Of a stretch of 64,000 bases of DNA, positions 49,982 through 58,238 are shown in pieces. The position numbers and the translations under genes are program-made. Origin of the DNA: CALBPI01 sp038531945 (lineage in GTDB: Bacteria; Pseudomonadota; Gammaproteobacteria; Steroidobacterales; Woeseiaceae); assembly GCA_038531945.1 (NCBI GenBank), contig JBCBBH010000001.1, positions 310,001 to 374,000 of the forward strand, given 5' to 3'. How positions within the stretch are numbered: position 1 is the first letter of the stretch; each line of letters begins with the position of its first letter. Below the pieces are notes generated by a model, which was not told the DNA's origin, ran no database searches, and saw only the letters and a list, made by a program, of their open reading frames with translations.

Positions 49982-51186
49982 GCGATTCAAACCCAATCCT
50001 TCTCGCATACTCCGGTGGACTCGATACATCGTTCTGTATTCCGTGGCTGAAGGCGCAATACGACAGACCCGTCATCACTGTCACCGTCGATACCGGTGGC
50101 ATCGACGGTGACACGGCGAAAGCACTCGAGTCCCGCGCCCTGCAACTCGGCGCGATGGAACATCATCAGATCGACGCGCGTGCCGATTTTTTCAACAACG
50201 TGCTGCGCTATCTGATTGCAGGCAACGTCAAGCGCGGACAGTCCTACCCGCTGTGTGTCGGCGCAGAACGTGGCGTACAAGCTGCGACGATGGCGCGCAT
50301 TGCCGTGGAAACCTCAGCCAGCGCAATTGCGCATGGGTGCACCGCAGCCGGTAACGACCAGGTACGTTTCGAAGTCGCGCTGGCCGCTTTGGCCCCGGAC
50401 ATCGAAGTCATCGCACCGGTTCGTGACAATTCGTGGGCGAGAGAGGATCAAATCGCGTTCCTGAAAGAACGCAATCTGCCATTGCCGACCAGCGGCGGCG
50501 CGTACTCCATCAACAGAGGTTTGTGGGGCGTCACGATCGGAGGCAAGGAGACGCTCACCAGCGTTGGCAGTATTCCCGAAGACGCGTGGGTTTTGTCGCC
50601 CGGTGTACTGCAAAAACCGAATCCACCGGAGTCACTGACCATCGACTTCGTCGGTGGTGCGCCGGTTGCTGTGAACGGCCAGACTGCAGACCCCGTCAGC
50701 CTGATCGAGAACCTTGAGTCCATCGGCGCGCGTCACGCAATCGGGCGCGGCATCCACGTCGGTGACACCATTCTCGGCACTAAAGGTCGCGTCGCGTTTG
50801 AGGCGCCCGCCGCCGAACTGCTGATCACGGCTCATCGGGAACTTGAAAAGCTGACGCTTAGCGCAGCTCAGCAACGAGTCAAGGACCAGGTCTCTGCGAT
50901 TTACGGGGACCTGGTGCACGAAGCCGGTCAGTTGGATCCGGCATGCCGCGACATCGAAGCGCTGATATTGAGTGCGCAAGCGTACGTCACCGGTACTGTA
51001 CGACTCGCGTTGCAGGCGGGCCTCGCCTTCGTGGAGGGTGTCGACGCGCCGCGCTCGCTACTGGCTGCGAGTAAGGGTGTCTATGGCGAGGCCGCCGGCG
51101 AATGGACGCCGAGAGACGCACTCGGCTTCTCGCGCGTTCGCGCTTTGCCCGGCATCCTTCAGGCACGCGCTGGAGCGCAGAACTGA
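49978..51186 (+). CDS. argG: Argininosuccinate synthase
   Basis: ATP-dependent joining of citrulline and aspartate. 402 aa with the PP-loop LAYSGGLDTSFCIPWL and later AIAHGCTAAGNDQVRFE, NSWAREDQIAFL and YSINRGLWGVTIGG. Second gene of the operon; its stop overlaps the next start as TGATG. Confidence 0.95.
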   Translation: MSDSNPILLAYSGGLDTSFCIPWLKAQYDRPVITVTVDTGGIDGDTAKALESRALQLGAMEHHQIDARADFFNNVLRYLIAGNVKRGQSYPLCVGAERGVQAATMARIAVETSASAIAHGCTAAGNDQVRFEVALAALAPDIEVIAPVRDNSWAREDQIAFLKERNLPLPTSGGAYSINRGLWGVTIGGKETLTSVGSIPEDAWVLSPGVLQKPNPPESLTIDFVGGAPVAVNGQTADPVSLIENLESIGARHAIGRGIHVGDTILGTKGRVAFEAPAAELLITAHRELEKLTLSAAQQRVKDQVSAIYGDLVHEAGQLDPACRDIEALILSAQAYVTGTVRLALQAGLAFVEGVDAPRSLLAASKGVYGEAAGEWTPRDALGFSRVRALPGILQARAGAQN

Positions 51187-52256
51187 TGCACGCCAGCCGC
51201 ACGATTGAAGTGGACAAGGTTGCATCGCTCGCCGCTTCGCTGAATCTCGGCCGCGAGTTGCGATTGGCGGACGACATCGTCTGCGAGGAGGGCGTGCTGA
51301 TCGCCGTGCGAATCCTCAACAATAAATCGCGCTACAACTCGCTCGAACTGACGAGTGGTCGAATGGCTGTCGTGAAGCAGGGTGATGTCGTCGTCGGCGC
51401 GCTTGGGCACCGCAAGGCCCTGTTCGGCTATTCCGGGTCTCTGCCTCAGCAACTGACGCGCGGCGACACGCTGCAGATGCTCAACATCGGCGGCGTGATC
51501 GGCCACTGCGACTCAGCCAACCCCGAACTCGGAGACCCCTTCGACTGCGAAGTGCTCGGCATGGTGCTGGATTTTCCGTATCTCGGTGAACGCATCGGTA
51601 TCGCCGCGCGCGCGGGACAATCGAAGTTACCGGAATCGCCCGCGATCGACGTCGCAGGAGTACCGGTCGTCGCGCTTGCCGGTACGTGCATGGACTCCGG
51701 CAAAACCGCAGCGGCTTGCGCGATCGTCAGTCGTTTGCGCGCTCGCGGATTGAAGGTGTCTGCGTGCAAGGCCACCGGTGTGTCATTACGCCGTGATGTC
51801 CTCGCCATGGAGGACGCCGGAGCCACCGCATCGATGCTGTTCTCTGACTTCGGCGTCATGACGACAACGCGTCACAACGGACCGGTGCTGACGCGCTGTT
51901 TGCTGACCGAGCTGGCGGCCGATCAGCCGGACGTTATCGTCATGGAGCTCGGCGACGGATTGCTCGGCACGTATGGCGTAGACGCAATTCTTGCGGACGT
52001 ATCCATTCGGGATGCGCTGACCTCCGTTGTTCTATGTGCCAACGACCCGGTCGCGGCGTGGGGTGGTGCAAAAATCCTGCGCGACGAATACGCCATCGAG
52101 CCGACCGTGGTGACGGGACCGTCCACCGACAATGCTGTAGGCGTCAATCTGATCGAACAGCAGCTCGGCTTGCGCGGGCACAACGCGTTGACGCAAGGAC
52201 TGGCTCTCGGTGATGCCGTGTTCGAAGCCATTCAGAAACCGGAGTCTTCAGTATGA
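51186..52256 (+). CDS. P-loop protein in the arginine operon, DUF1611/DgcN-like layout
   Basis: 356 aa from ATG 51186. The N-terminal part (about 1-155) is beta-rich, with ALGHRKALFGYSG. The C-terminal NTPase-like domain has a P-loop at 166-174 (GTCMDSGKT), then SACKATGVSLRRDVLAMEDAGAT, VIVMELGDGLLGTYGVD and VVLCANDPVAAWGG. This order (N-terminal domain, then a deviant GT-x-x-x-x-GKT) resembles DUF1611 proteins, one of which (DgcN) is reported to N-acetylate D-glutamate. It overlaps both argG and argC, so it is translated with them. The operon lacks argA, so an acyl-glutamate-forming role is a testable guess. Confidence 0.7.
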   Translation: MHASRTIEVDKVASLAASLNLGRELRLADDIVCEEGVLIAVRILNNKSRYNSLELTSGRMAVVKQGDVVVGALGHRKALFGYSGSLPQQLTRGDTLQMLNIGGVIGHCDSANPELGDPFDCEVLGMVLDFPYLGERIGIAARAGQSKLPESPAIDVAGVPVVALAGTCMDSGKTAAACAIVSRLRARGLKVSACKATGVSLRRDVLAMEDAGATASMLFSDFGVMTTTRHNGPVLTRCLLTELAADQPDVIVMELGDGLLGTYGVDAILADVSIRDALTSVVLCANDPVAAWGGAKILRDEYAIEPTVVTGPSTDNAVGVNLIEQQLGLRGHNALTQGLALGDAVFEAIQKPESSV

Positions 52257-53302
52257 CCCGGACCGCCTGCGTCGTGCTCGGGGCAAGTGGCTACGTCGGT
52301 GGCGAGCTGCTGCGACTCATCGGTGGGCATCCAGAGCTGCAGTTGTTTGCCGCCGTCGCACGACAAGCTCAAGACACGAAACTGAGTGATTACTTCCCGC
52401 ATCTTGAACCACTGTATCGCGGGGAAACATTCGTCGATTTCGACACGATGATCGACTCGCTGTCGGATGAACCTCTAGCGGTGTTCAGTGCCTTGCCGCA
52501 TACCCAGGCCGCCACGCAAATCGATGCGGTGATGCAAGCCTATTCCGGCAGCGAGTTACACGTTGTTGATGCGTCTGCCGATTTTCGCTTCGCAACCACG
52601 GCCGCGTTCGAATCCGTCTACGGTCAGGCACACCCCGTGCCCGCATTGCTGAGTCGGTTCGCGCGCGGTGTGCCGGAGTTCGTCGAACTGGAAGGTCAGG
52701 CGCACGCGAGCCAACCAGGTTGCTTCGCTACGGCAATGCAACTCGCTGTTGTACCTATGATCAAGCTGCAGTTGACCGAAAGCGCGTTCTTCGCCAGCGG
52801 CGTCACCGGAAGCACGGGCGCGGGCAAGACGCCCATCGCGACGACTCACATGCCGGAGCGTCACGCGAACCTATTTGCCTACAAGGCACTCGCTCATCGA
52901 CACGCGCCCGAAGTGACCGCGCAGGTCGCAGCGGCGACGGAGCTCACACCCAACCTGCACTTCGTCCCGCACGCGGGACCCTTTGCACGGGGGATTCATA
53001 TGACGGTAATGGCCTCGACCCAGTCAAACCATGACGCGGCGACTCTGCATGAGCAGCTCACACAGTTTTACGCGGATGCACCGTTCGTGCGAGTGACCGA
53101 TTCGCCGCCCCGATTGAAACAGGTTGTCGGAAGCAATTTCGCTCGCCTATCTATCGCGCGTGATGGCGGGGCCGTCTGCGTCACCGTCGTCATCGACAAT
53201 TTGATCAAAGGCGCAGCCGGTGGCGCGATGCAATGGATGAACCGCTTATTCGAATGGCCGGAAACGCTCGGCCTCGACGCGACCGCAGTCGGTTGGAGTT
53301 GA
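52253..53302 (+). CDS. argC: N-acyl-gamma-glutamyl-phosphate reductase
   Basis: NADPH-dependent reduction of acyl-glutamyl phosphate to the semialdehyde. 349 aa: VLGASGYVGGELLRLIGGHP nucleotide site, VVDASADFR, catalytic Cys in ASQPGCFATAMQLA, GVTGSTGAGKTP, His in FVPHAGPFARGIHMT, and NLIKGAAGGAMQWMN. Translationally coupled to the P-loop gene (ATGA overlap at 52253). Confidence 0.94.
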   Translation: MTRTACVVLGASGYVGGELLRLIGGHPELQLFAAVARQAQDTKLSDYFPHLEPLYRGETFVDFDTMIDSLSDEPLAVFSALPHTQAATQIDAVMQAYSGSELHVVDASADFRFATTAAFESVYGQAHPVPALLSRFARGVPEFVELEGQAHASQPGCFATAMQLAVVPMIKLQLTESAFFASGVTGSTGAGKTPIATTHMPERHANLFAYKALAHRHAPEVTAQVAAATELTPNLHFVPHAGPFARGIHMTVMASTQSNHDAATLHEQLTQFYADAPFVRVTDSPPRLKQVVGSNFARLSIARDGGAVCVTVVIDNLIKGAAGGAMQWMNRLFEWPETLGLDATAVGWS

Positions 53303-53303
53303 C

Positions 53304-54479
53304 ATGCCACACAGCACAGCAATTGCAAACGAACGAGAGCACCTGTTAGGCGTCTACGCTCAACTCGGCTTCTCGCCCGTCGCCGGCGAAGGACCCTACC
53401 TGATCGACGCCACGGGGCGTCGCGTACTCGACTTGTACGGCGGCCATGCCGTTGCCGCCCTCGGTTACGATCACCCGGAACTCGGTAAGGCGCTGTGCGA
53501 CCAGTGGCGCCAGTTGCCATTCCAGTCGAACGTGGTCGCGCTCGAAGTGCGTGCCAGAGCCGCGCAAGCGTTGGTCAAATTTGCACCCAAACCTCTGACA
53601 CATGCGTTTTTCGTCAACAGTGGTGCTGAGGCGAACGAGAACGCGCTACGCCTGGCTTTTCTCGCAACTGGTCGCCGACACATCGTTGCGGTCGAGCACG
53701 CCTTTCATGGTCGCAGCGCCGCGGCGGCAGCCGTCACCTGGGGAAGCAGCAAACGTTGGTATGGGTTCCCGGCGAAACCGTTCGACGTGACCTTTGTACC
53801 GCGTGATGACGTCGATGCGGCATTGGCCAGTTGCCATGAGCAAACCGCCGCAGTCATCGTCGAGCCGATACAGGGGGTCGCCGGTGCGTACGATTTGTCC
53901 ATCGACTTTCTGCAAGCGCTCGCCGAAAGCGCGAAACGCGCAGGCGCGATGCTGATTGCCGATGAAGTGCAAAGCGGCATGGGTCGCAGCGGCAAGCCTA
54001 TGGCCTTCGAGCATGCACAGTTGCGCCCGAACATCGTGACGCTCGCCAAGTCGCTCGGCGGTGGTTTCCCGTGCGGCGCATTGCTGACGACTTCGGGTAT
54101 CGCCGACTACTGTCAGACGGGGGACCTTGGCACAACCTTCGGCGGTGGCCCAATGTCATGTGCGGCGATGAGTTCGGTAATCCAGGCCATTGAGAATGAA
54201 GGCCTGGTCGCGAACGCCGCGGCGCGCGAAACCCAGGTTCGTGAGCAATGCATTACCGGCCCGGTCACCGGCGTGCAAGGTCGTGGCATGTTGCTCGGCC
54301 TCAAAACGCAACCGCCAGCGCGTGTGGTTCGAGACGCACTGATAGATCAAGACATTTTGACCGGTACCAGCGCCGACCCCAATGTGCTGCGCTTGTTGCC
54401 GCCCTTAAACACAACGGAGGCGGCCATTGAACAGTTGGCGGCCGCACTTCAAGGTATCGGGTCGGAGATATCCGTATGA
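53304..54479 (+). CDS. argD: N-acyl-ornithine aminotransferase (class III)
   Basis: PLP enzyme, 391 aa. The substrate and cofactor regions are LDLYGGHAVAALGYDHP, FVNSGAEANENALRLA, VEHAFHGRSAA, VIVEPIQGVAGAY, LIADEVQSGMGRSGK and the PLP Lys in TLAKSLGGGFPCGALL. It begins one base after the argC stop. In this operon it would form N-acyl-ornithine for the following carbamoyltransferase. Confidence 0.9.
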   Translation: MPHSTAIANEREHLLGVYAQLGFSPVAGEGPYLIDATGRRVLDLYGGHAVAALGYDHPELGKALCDQWRQLPFQSNVVALEVRARAAQALVKFAPKPLTHAFFVNSGAEANENALRLAFLATGRRHIVAVEHAFHGRSAAAAAVTWGSSKRWYGFPAKPFDVTFVPRDDVDAALASCHEQTAAVIVEPIQGVAGAYDLSIDFLQALAESAKRAGAMLIADEVQSGMGRSGKPMAFEHAQLRPNIVTLAKSLGGGFPCGALLTTSGIADYCQTGDLGTTFGGGPMSCAAMSSVIQAIENEGLVANAAARETQVREQCITGPVTGVQGRGMLLGLKTQPPARVVRDALIDQDILTGTSADPNVLRLLPPLNTTEAAIEQLAAALQGIGSEISV

Positions 54480-55483
54480 ATCGTTTTCACCATCTCGGCG
54501 AGTTGTCGCCAGAACACGTAGCGGCGCTCGTCAAACTTGCGCAACGACTGGATATGCATCCGGAGCCACAGGCGCTCGCGGGAAAAGTGCTGTCACTTTT
54601 GTTTTTGTCGCCTTCGCTGAGAACGCTCGCATCCTTTCAAGCTGCGATGTCTCGATTGGGCGGCGGCGCGTTTGTTATTTCTCCCGACATGTCGATTCAC
54701 GGACTCGAATCGCGCGACGGCATCGTCATGGACGGCAGCGCCGCCGAGCATATTCGCGAAGCCGTGCCGGTCATCGCGTCGTATGGCGACGCCATGGGGC
54801 TGCGTGCGTTTGCCGACCGGAAACGACTCGACGACGACATCGAAGACAAACGATTCCTTGAGCTAACCGGTCTTATTGACAAACCATGGATCAACATGGA
54901 ATCGGCGATCAGTCATCCGTGCCAGAGCCTTGCCGACTGGAAGACCCTCGACGACTTCAGCGTGCCTGCAAAAGGCGGCAAGTTTGTGCTGAGCTGGGCA
55001 TGGCATCCAAAAGCACTGCCACTCGCGGTGCCCGCCAGCACCGTCCACATGGCGGCCATGCGCGGCATGGATGTGACCGTGTTGGCACCGGATGGTTTCG
55101 AACTGCCGAAACCGATCATCGATGACGCCCGCCAGACGGCGGAGGCCAACGGTGGCTCACTGATCGAAACTACGGACAGAGACAGCGCCACCCAGGATGC
55201 TCATGTGATCTACGCCAAGAGCTGGTCCTCGACAACGCACTACGGCGACAAGCTCGGTGACGAACAGGCGAGAGCCAACCTCAAGGATTGGTGCGTCGAC
55301 GAGCCCTGGTTTGCCAATGCGAATCCGGACTGCAAGTTTATGCACTGCTTGCCAGTACGGCGCGGTGTCGTAGTCAGCGATCAGATTCTCGACGGGCCGC
55401 GCAGTATTGTGATCGCGGAAGCGCGCAACCGCATGCTGGCCCAAATGGCGGTGCTGTACGACATGATGGGAGCCGGCGCATGA
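54476..55483 (+). CDS. N-acyl-ornithine carbamoyltransferase, predicted succinyl-ornithine type
   Basis: 335 aa. Carbamoyl-phosphate loop LSPSLRTLASFQ, then VMDGSAAEHIREAVPVIASYGDAMGLRAF, SHPCQSLAD, YAKSW and HCLPVRRGVVVSDQILD. The two-residue insert style and HCLPVRR identify the acetyl/succinyl-ornithine subfamily rather than plain OTCase. The residue that sets acyl choice (Glu92 in the Xanthomonas acetyl enzyme, Pro90 in the Bacteroides succinyl enzyme) is Ala here (DGSAAEH), which disfavours acetyl-ornithine. The C-terminal end also reads closer to the Bacteroides enzyme. Confidence 0.88.
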   Translation: MNRFHHLGELSPEHVAALVKLAQRLDMHPEPQALAGKVLSLLFLSPSLRTLASFQAAMSRLGGGAFVISPDMSIHGLESRDGIVMDGSAAEHIREAVPVIASYGDAMGLRAFADRKRLDDDIEDKRFLELTGLIDKPWINMESAISHPCQSLADWKTLDDFSVPAKGGKFVLSWAWHPKALPLAVPASTVHMAAMRGMDVTVLAPDGFELPKPIIDDARQTAEANGGSLIETTDRDSATQDAHVIYAKSWSSTTHYGDKLGDEQARANLKDWCVDEPWFANANPDCKFMHCLPVRRGVVVSDQILDGPRSIVIAEARNRMLAQMAVLYDMMGAGA

Positions 55484-56412
55484 GACAACCCAACGAACGC
55501 GCAATTGTCGTCTCGGCACTGAAACACGCCGCACCTTATATTCGACTGTATAAACGCAAGGTCTTCGTCCTGAAAGCGGGCGGCGCGGTCTTCGCCGAGA
55601 CTGAGTCGACACGAACCTTGATGGAGCAGGTTGGCATCCTTCACCAGGTTGGCATTCGAGTCGTACTGGTTCACGGCGGCGGACCGCAATCCACAGAATT
55701 GGCGAATGCCCTGGGCGTCGACAGTAAGTTCGTCGATGGCCGACGCGTCACCGACGCCAGCGCACTCGCCGTATCAGCCATGGTGCTCAATGGACAGATC
55801 AACACGCGTATCCTCGCCGCATGTCGCGACCTCGAAATTCCCGCGGTCGGCATCAGCGGCGTGGATGCCGGACTGATCCAGGCGCACCGAAGACCACCGG
55901 TCGAAACCGATGGTGGCCGGGTCGATTACGGTCATGTCGGCGATATCGATGGCGTCGACATCGATATCGTCACGAAGCAACTCGACAACGGCTTGATGCC
56001 GGTGATCAGCCCATTGTCAGCGGACGACCAAGGCGAGTTGCTGAACATCAACGCCGATACTGTCGCCGCAGCAATCGCTGCGGAGCTAAAAGCAGAAAAG
56101 CTCATTCTTGCGACGGGCGCTCCCGGTATTCTCGCCGACCCGGACGATGTCAGTTCGCTGGTGAGTTACGTCGATCGCGACGGACTTGCGAAGCTGCGCG
56201 ATCAGGGCAGTCTCGCCGACGGTATGCTGCCGAAAGCCGCGGCGATCGACGCAGCGCTAGCCGGGGGCGTTGAGCGGGTCCACATGATTTCGAGCGCTCT
56301 GCCCGACAGTTTGCTACTTGAAGTGTTTACTAATGAGGGCACCGGCACGCTGATCGTCGACTCTATTGATGCGCTGACACCTGCCGAACAAAAATCGGGT
56401 GGTGCCACGTGA
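55480..56412 (+). CDS. argB: N-acyl-glutamate kinase
   Basis: 310-aa amino-acid kinase from ATG 55480 (ATGA overlap with the upstream stop). Motifs are VLKAGGAVFAE, VLVHGGGPQSTELANALG, NGQINTRILAA, LLNINADTVAAAIAAELKAEKLILAT and GMLPKAAAIDAALAGGVERVHMI. It is unfused, unlike the argA-argB fusions of xanthomonads. An extra N-terminal helix (about 25 residues before VFVLKAGG) is typical of arginine-sensitive forms. Confidence 0.91.
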   Translation: MRQPNERAIVVSALKHAAPYIRLYKRKVFVLKAGGAVFAETESTRTLMEQVGILHQVGIRVVLVHGGGPQSTELANALGVDSKFVDGRRVTDASALAVSAMVLNGQINTRILAACRDLEIPAVGISGVDAGLIQAHRRPPVETDGGRVDYGHVGDIDGVDIDIVTKQLDNGLMPVISPLSADDQGELLNINADTVAAAIAAELKAEKLILATGAPGILADPDDVSSLVSYVDRDGLAKLRDQGSLADGMLPKAAAIDAALAGGVERVHMISSALPDSLLLEVFTNEGTGTLIVDSIDALTPAEQKSGGAT

Positions 56413-57596
56413 CACGACTTTGGGATAAGGGCACCAACCTGGACGAGCGCGTACTGCGCTACACCGCGGGTGAGGACCACCTGTTGGACGCTCGACTGGT
56501 CGCCTATGACGTGATCGCGTCGACCGCACACGTCAATATGCTGCGTGCTCAAGATCTTCTGAGCGAGCAAGATCATGATGCGATTGTCGACGGTCTCAGC
56601 GCACTCGGCGCAGAACACGCAGAAGGGCAATGGCAAATCGCACTCGAGGATGAGGACGCGCATACTGCCCTCGAGTCGCGATTGACCGATCGTATCGGTG
56701 CGGCCGGCGGTCGCATGCATCTCGGACGCTCCCGCAACGATCAGGTATTGGCCGCACTCCGGTTGTACTTGCGCGATGCTGTGGCGAGCTTATCGGAACA
56801 GACGCACGATATTGTGCGCGCGCTGTTCGCTTTAGCAGGGCGTGAAGCAGAAACTGCACTGCCGGGCTATACGCATATGCAGCAGGCAATGCCGAGTACC
56901 GTGCCATTGTGGTGCGGTGGATTCGCCAGCAATTTGCAGGACGATGCCGATGCATTGCAGCGCTGTCTCGCCAGAATCAATGTGTCACCGTTGGGAAGCG
57001 CCGCCGGCTACGGCGCGCCCGGTATTCCGATCGACCGTCAGCACACTGCGGATACCTTGGGTTTTTCCGCCGTGCAGGAGCCCGTTACGGCGGTGCAACT
57101 CGCTCGTGGCAAAGCGGAAGCGACCGTCTGTTTCGAGCTCACGCTCCTCTTGAATGACTGCGCCAGGATCGCGAGCGACCTGTTGTTGTTCTATACCCAG
57201 GAGTTTGCCTACGTATCGTTGCCGGACTCGTTGACTACCGGCTCGTCGATCATGCCGCAGAAGCGCAATCCGGACGTACTGGAGTTGATTCGTGCAGCAC
57301 CGGCGAGCGCCCAGGCTTGTTTGAACGAGTGTCTCGGCATTACTGCAAAACTCACGTCCGGCTACCATCGCGATTTGCAGCGCCTGAAAGCACCCCTGTT
57401 TCGCTGCATTGATCTCACTGGCGATACGCTGGCGATTCTGCGAGCAATGCTCGACGGTGTGGCGTTTATCCCGGACAACATTCAAATGAGCGACGGTTTG
57501 CACGCCGCCGAGCGCGCCAACACACTGGTCGTCAACGAAGGGATCAGTTTTCGCGAGGCCTATCGGCGGGTCGCACAAGAATACGCCAAGAGCTGA
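56409..57596 (+). CDS. argH: Argininosuccinate lyase
   Basis: Last step of arginine synthesis. 395 aa, shorter than the 457 of E. coli. GRMHLGRSRNDQV, PGYTHMQQAMPSTVPLW, SPLGSAAGYG and the family signature GSSIMPQKRNPDVLELIR are all present; the shortening is at the C-terminal end. GTG 56409 overlaps the argB stop (GTGA). Last gene of the operon. Confidence 0.92.
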   Translation: MTRLWDKGTNLDERVLRYTAGEDHLLDARLVAYDVIASTAHVNMLRAQDLLSEQDHDAIVDGLSALGAEHAEGQWQIALEDEDAHTALESRLTDRIGAAGGRMHLGRSRNDQVLAALRLYLRDAVASLSEQTHDIVRALFALAGREAETALPGYTHMQQAMPSTVPLWCGGFASNLQDDADALQRCLARINVSPLGSAAGYGAPGIPIDRQHTADTLGFSAVQEPVTAVQLARGKAEATVCFELTLLLNDCARIASDLLLFYTQEFAYVSLPDSLTTGSSIMPQKRNPDVLELIRAAPASAQACLNECLGITAKLTSGYHRDLQRLKAPLFRCIDLTGDTLAILRAMLDGVAFIPDNIQMSDGLHAAERANTLVVNEGISFREAYRRVAQEYAKS

Positions 57597-57642
57597 GGCG
57601 ATCAGGTTATAGTTTGCAGCCGACTTAGCATTGGCGGCTGCC

Positions 57643-58074
57643 ATGATCTGGTACAACGGTAACAAACCACCTATCGAGGCATTGAATTCGGTCAGTGCAA
57701 ATACACTGGTCGCACATCTGGACATTAAGATTGAGTCCGTCGATGACGATTCCCTGACGGGTTCCATGCCGGTCGACGCTCGAACCCATCAGCCTTATGG
57801 CATTCTGCACGGCGGCGCGAGCGTCGTACTCGCCGAAACGCTTGGCAGCCTTGGCTCGTCAATGTGCGTAGACATTGCTCGCTTCAACGTCGTTGGCCTC
57901 GATATCAATAGCAACCACATACGCGCAGTCCGGGACGGGCGCGTCACCGCCATCGCCAAACCCATCCACCTTGGGCGTCGAACTCATGTCTGGCGTATCG
58001 AGCAACACGATGATCGACAACGCCTGACGACCGTGTCCCGTTTGACAATGGCGATTCTGGAACGCTCGGAATGA
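57643..58074 (+). CDS. Hotdog-fold acyl-CoA thioesterase (YdiI/MenI type)
   Basis: 143 aa from ATG 57643 (MIWYNGNKPPIEALNS), which aligns with the MIW start of YdiI. LHGGASVVLAETLGS contains the active-site residues; INSNHIRAVRDGRVTAIAKPIHLGRRTHVWRIE matches YdiI closely. It hydrolyses aromatic or hydroxy-acyl-CoAs such as DHNA-CoA. The stop overlaps the small lipoprotein start as ATGA. Confidence 0.88.
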   Translation: MIWYNGNKPPIEALNSVSANTLVAHLDIKIESVDDDSLTGSMPVDARTHQPYGILHGGASVVLAETLGSLGSSMCVDIARFNVVGLDINSNHIRAVRDGRVTAIAKPIHLGRRTHVWRIEQHDDRQRLTTVSRLTMAILERSE

Positions 58075-58238
58075 GTCGACTTGTAAGAGCCCTCAGCGTC
58101 GTACTTGTCCTTGTGATCACTGCCTGCGGTCAGGCGGGAGACTTGTACTTGCCCGGCCAGGCCAGACCAACCATCGAGCTGCCGCCAGCAGATAACGAAG
58201 AGACAAAAGACGATGACGAAGACGCTGCTGTTAGTTGA
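58071..58238 (+). CDS. lptM: LptM-like (YifL) small lipoprotein
   Basis: 55 aa: MSRLVRALSVVLVLVITACG signal with lipobox Cys19, then QAGDLYLPG. The CGxxGxLYxP pattern after the lipidated Cys is the mark of LptM, which stabilises the LptDE lipopolysaccharide translocon in the outer membrane. The tail is acidic (EETKDDDEDAAVS). ATG 58071 overlaps the thioesterase stop, and the 3' end overlaps polA by 26 bases. In E. coli the gene sits by dapF; the place here, before polA, is different. Confidence 0.75.
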   Translation: MSRLVRALSVVLVLVITACGQAGDLYLPGQARPTIELPPADNEETKDDDEDAAVS

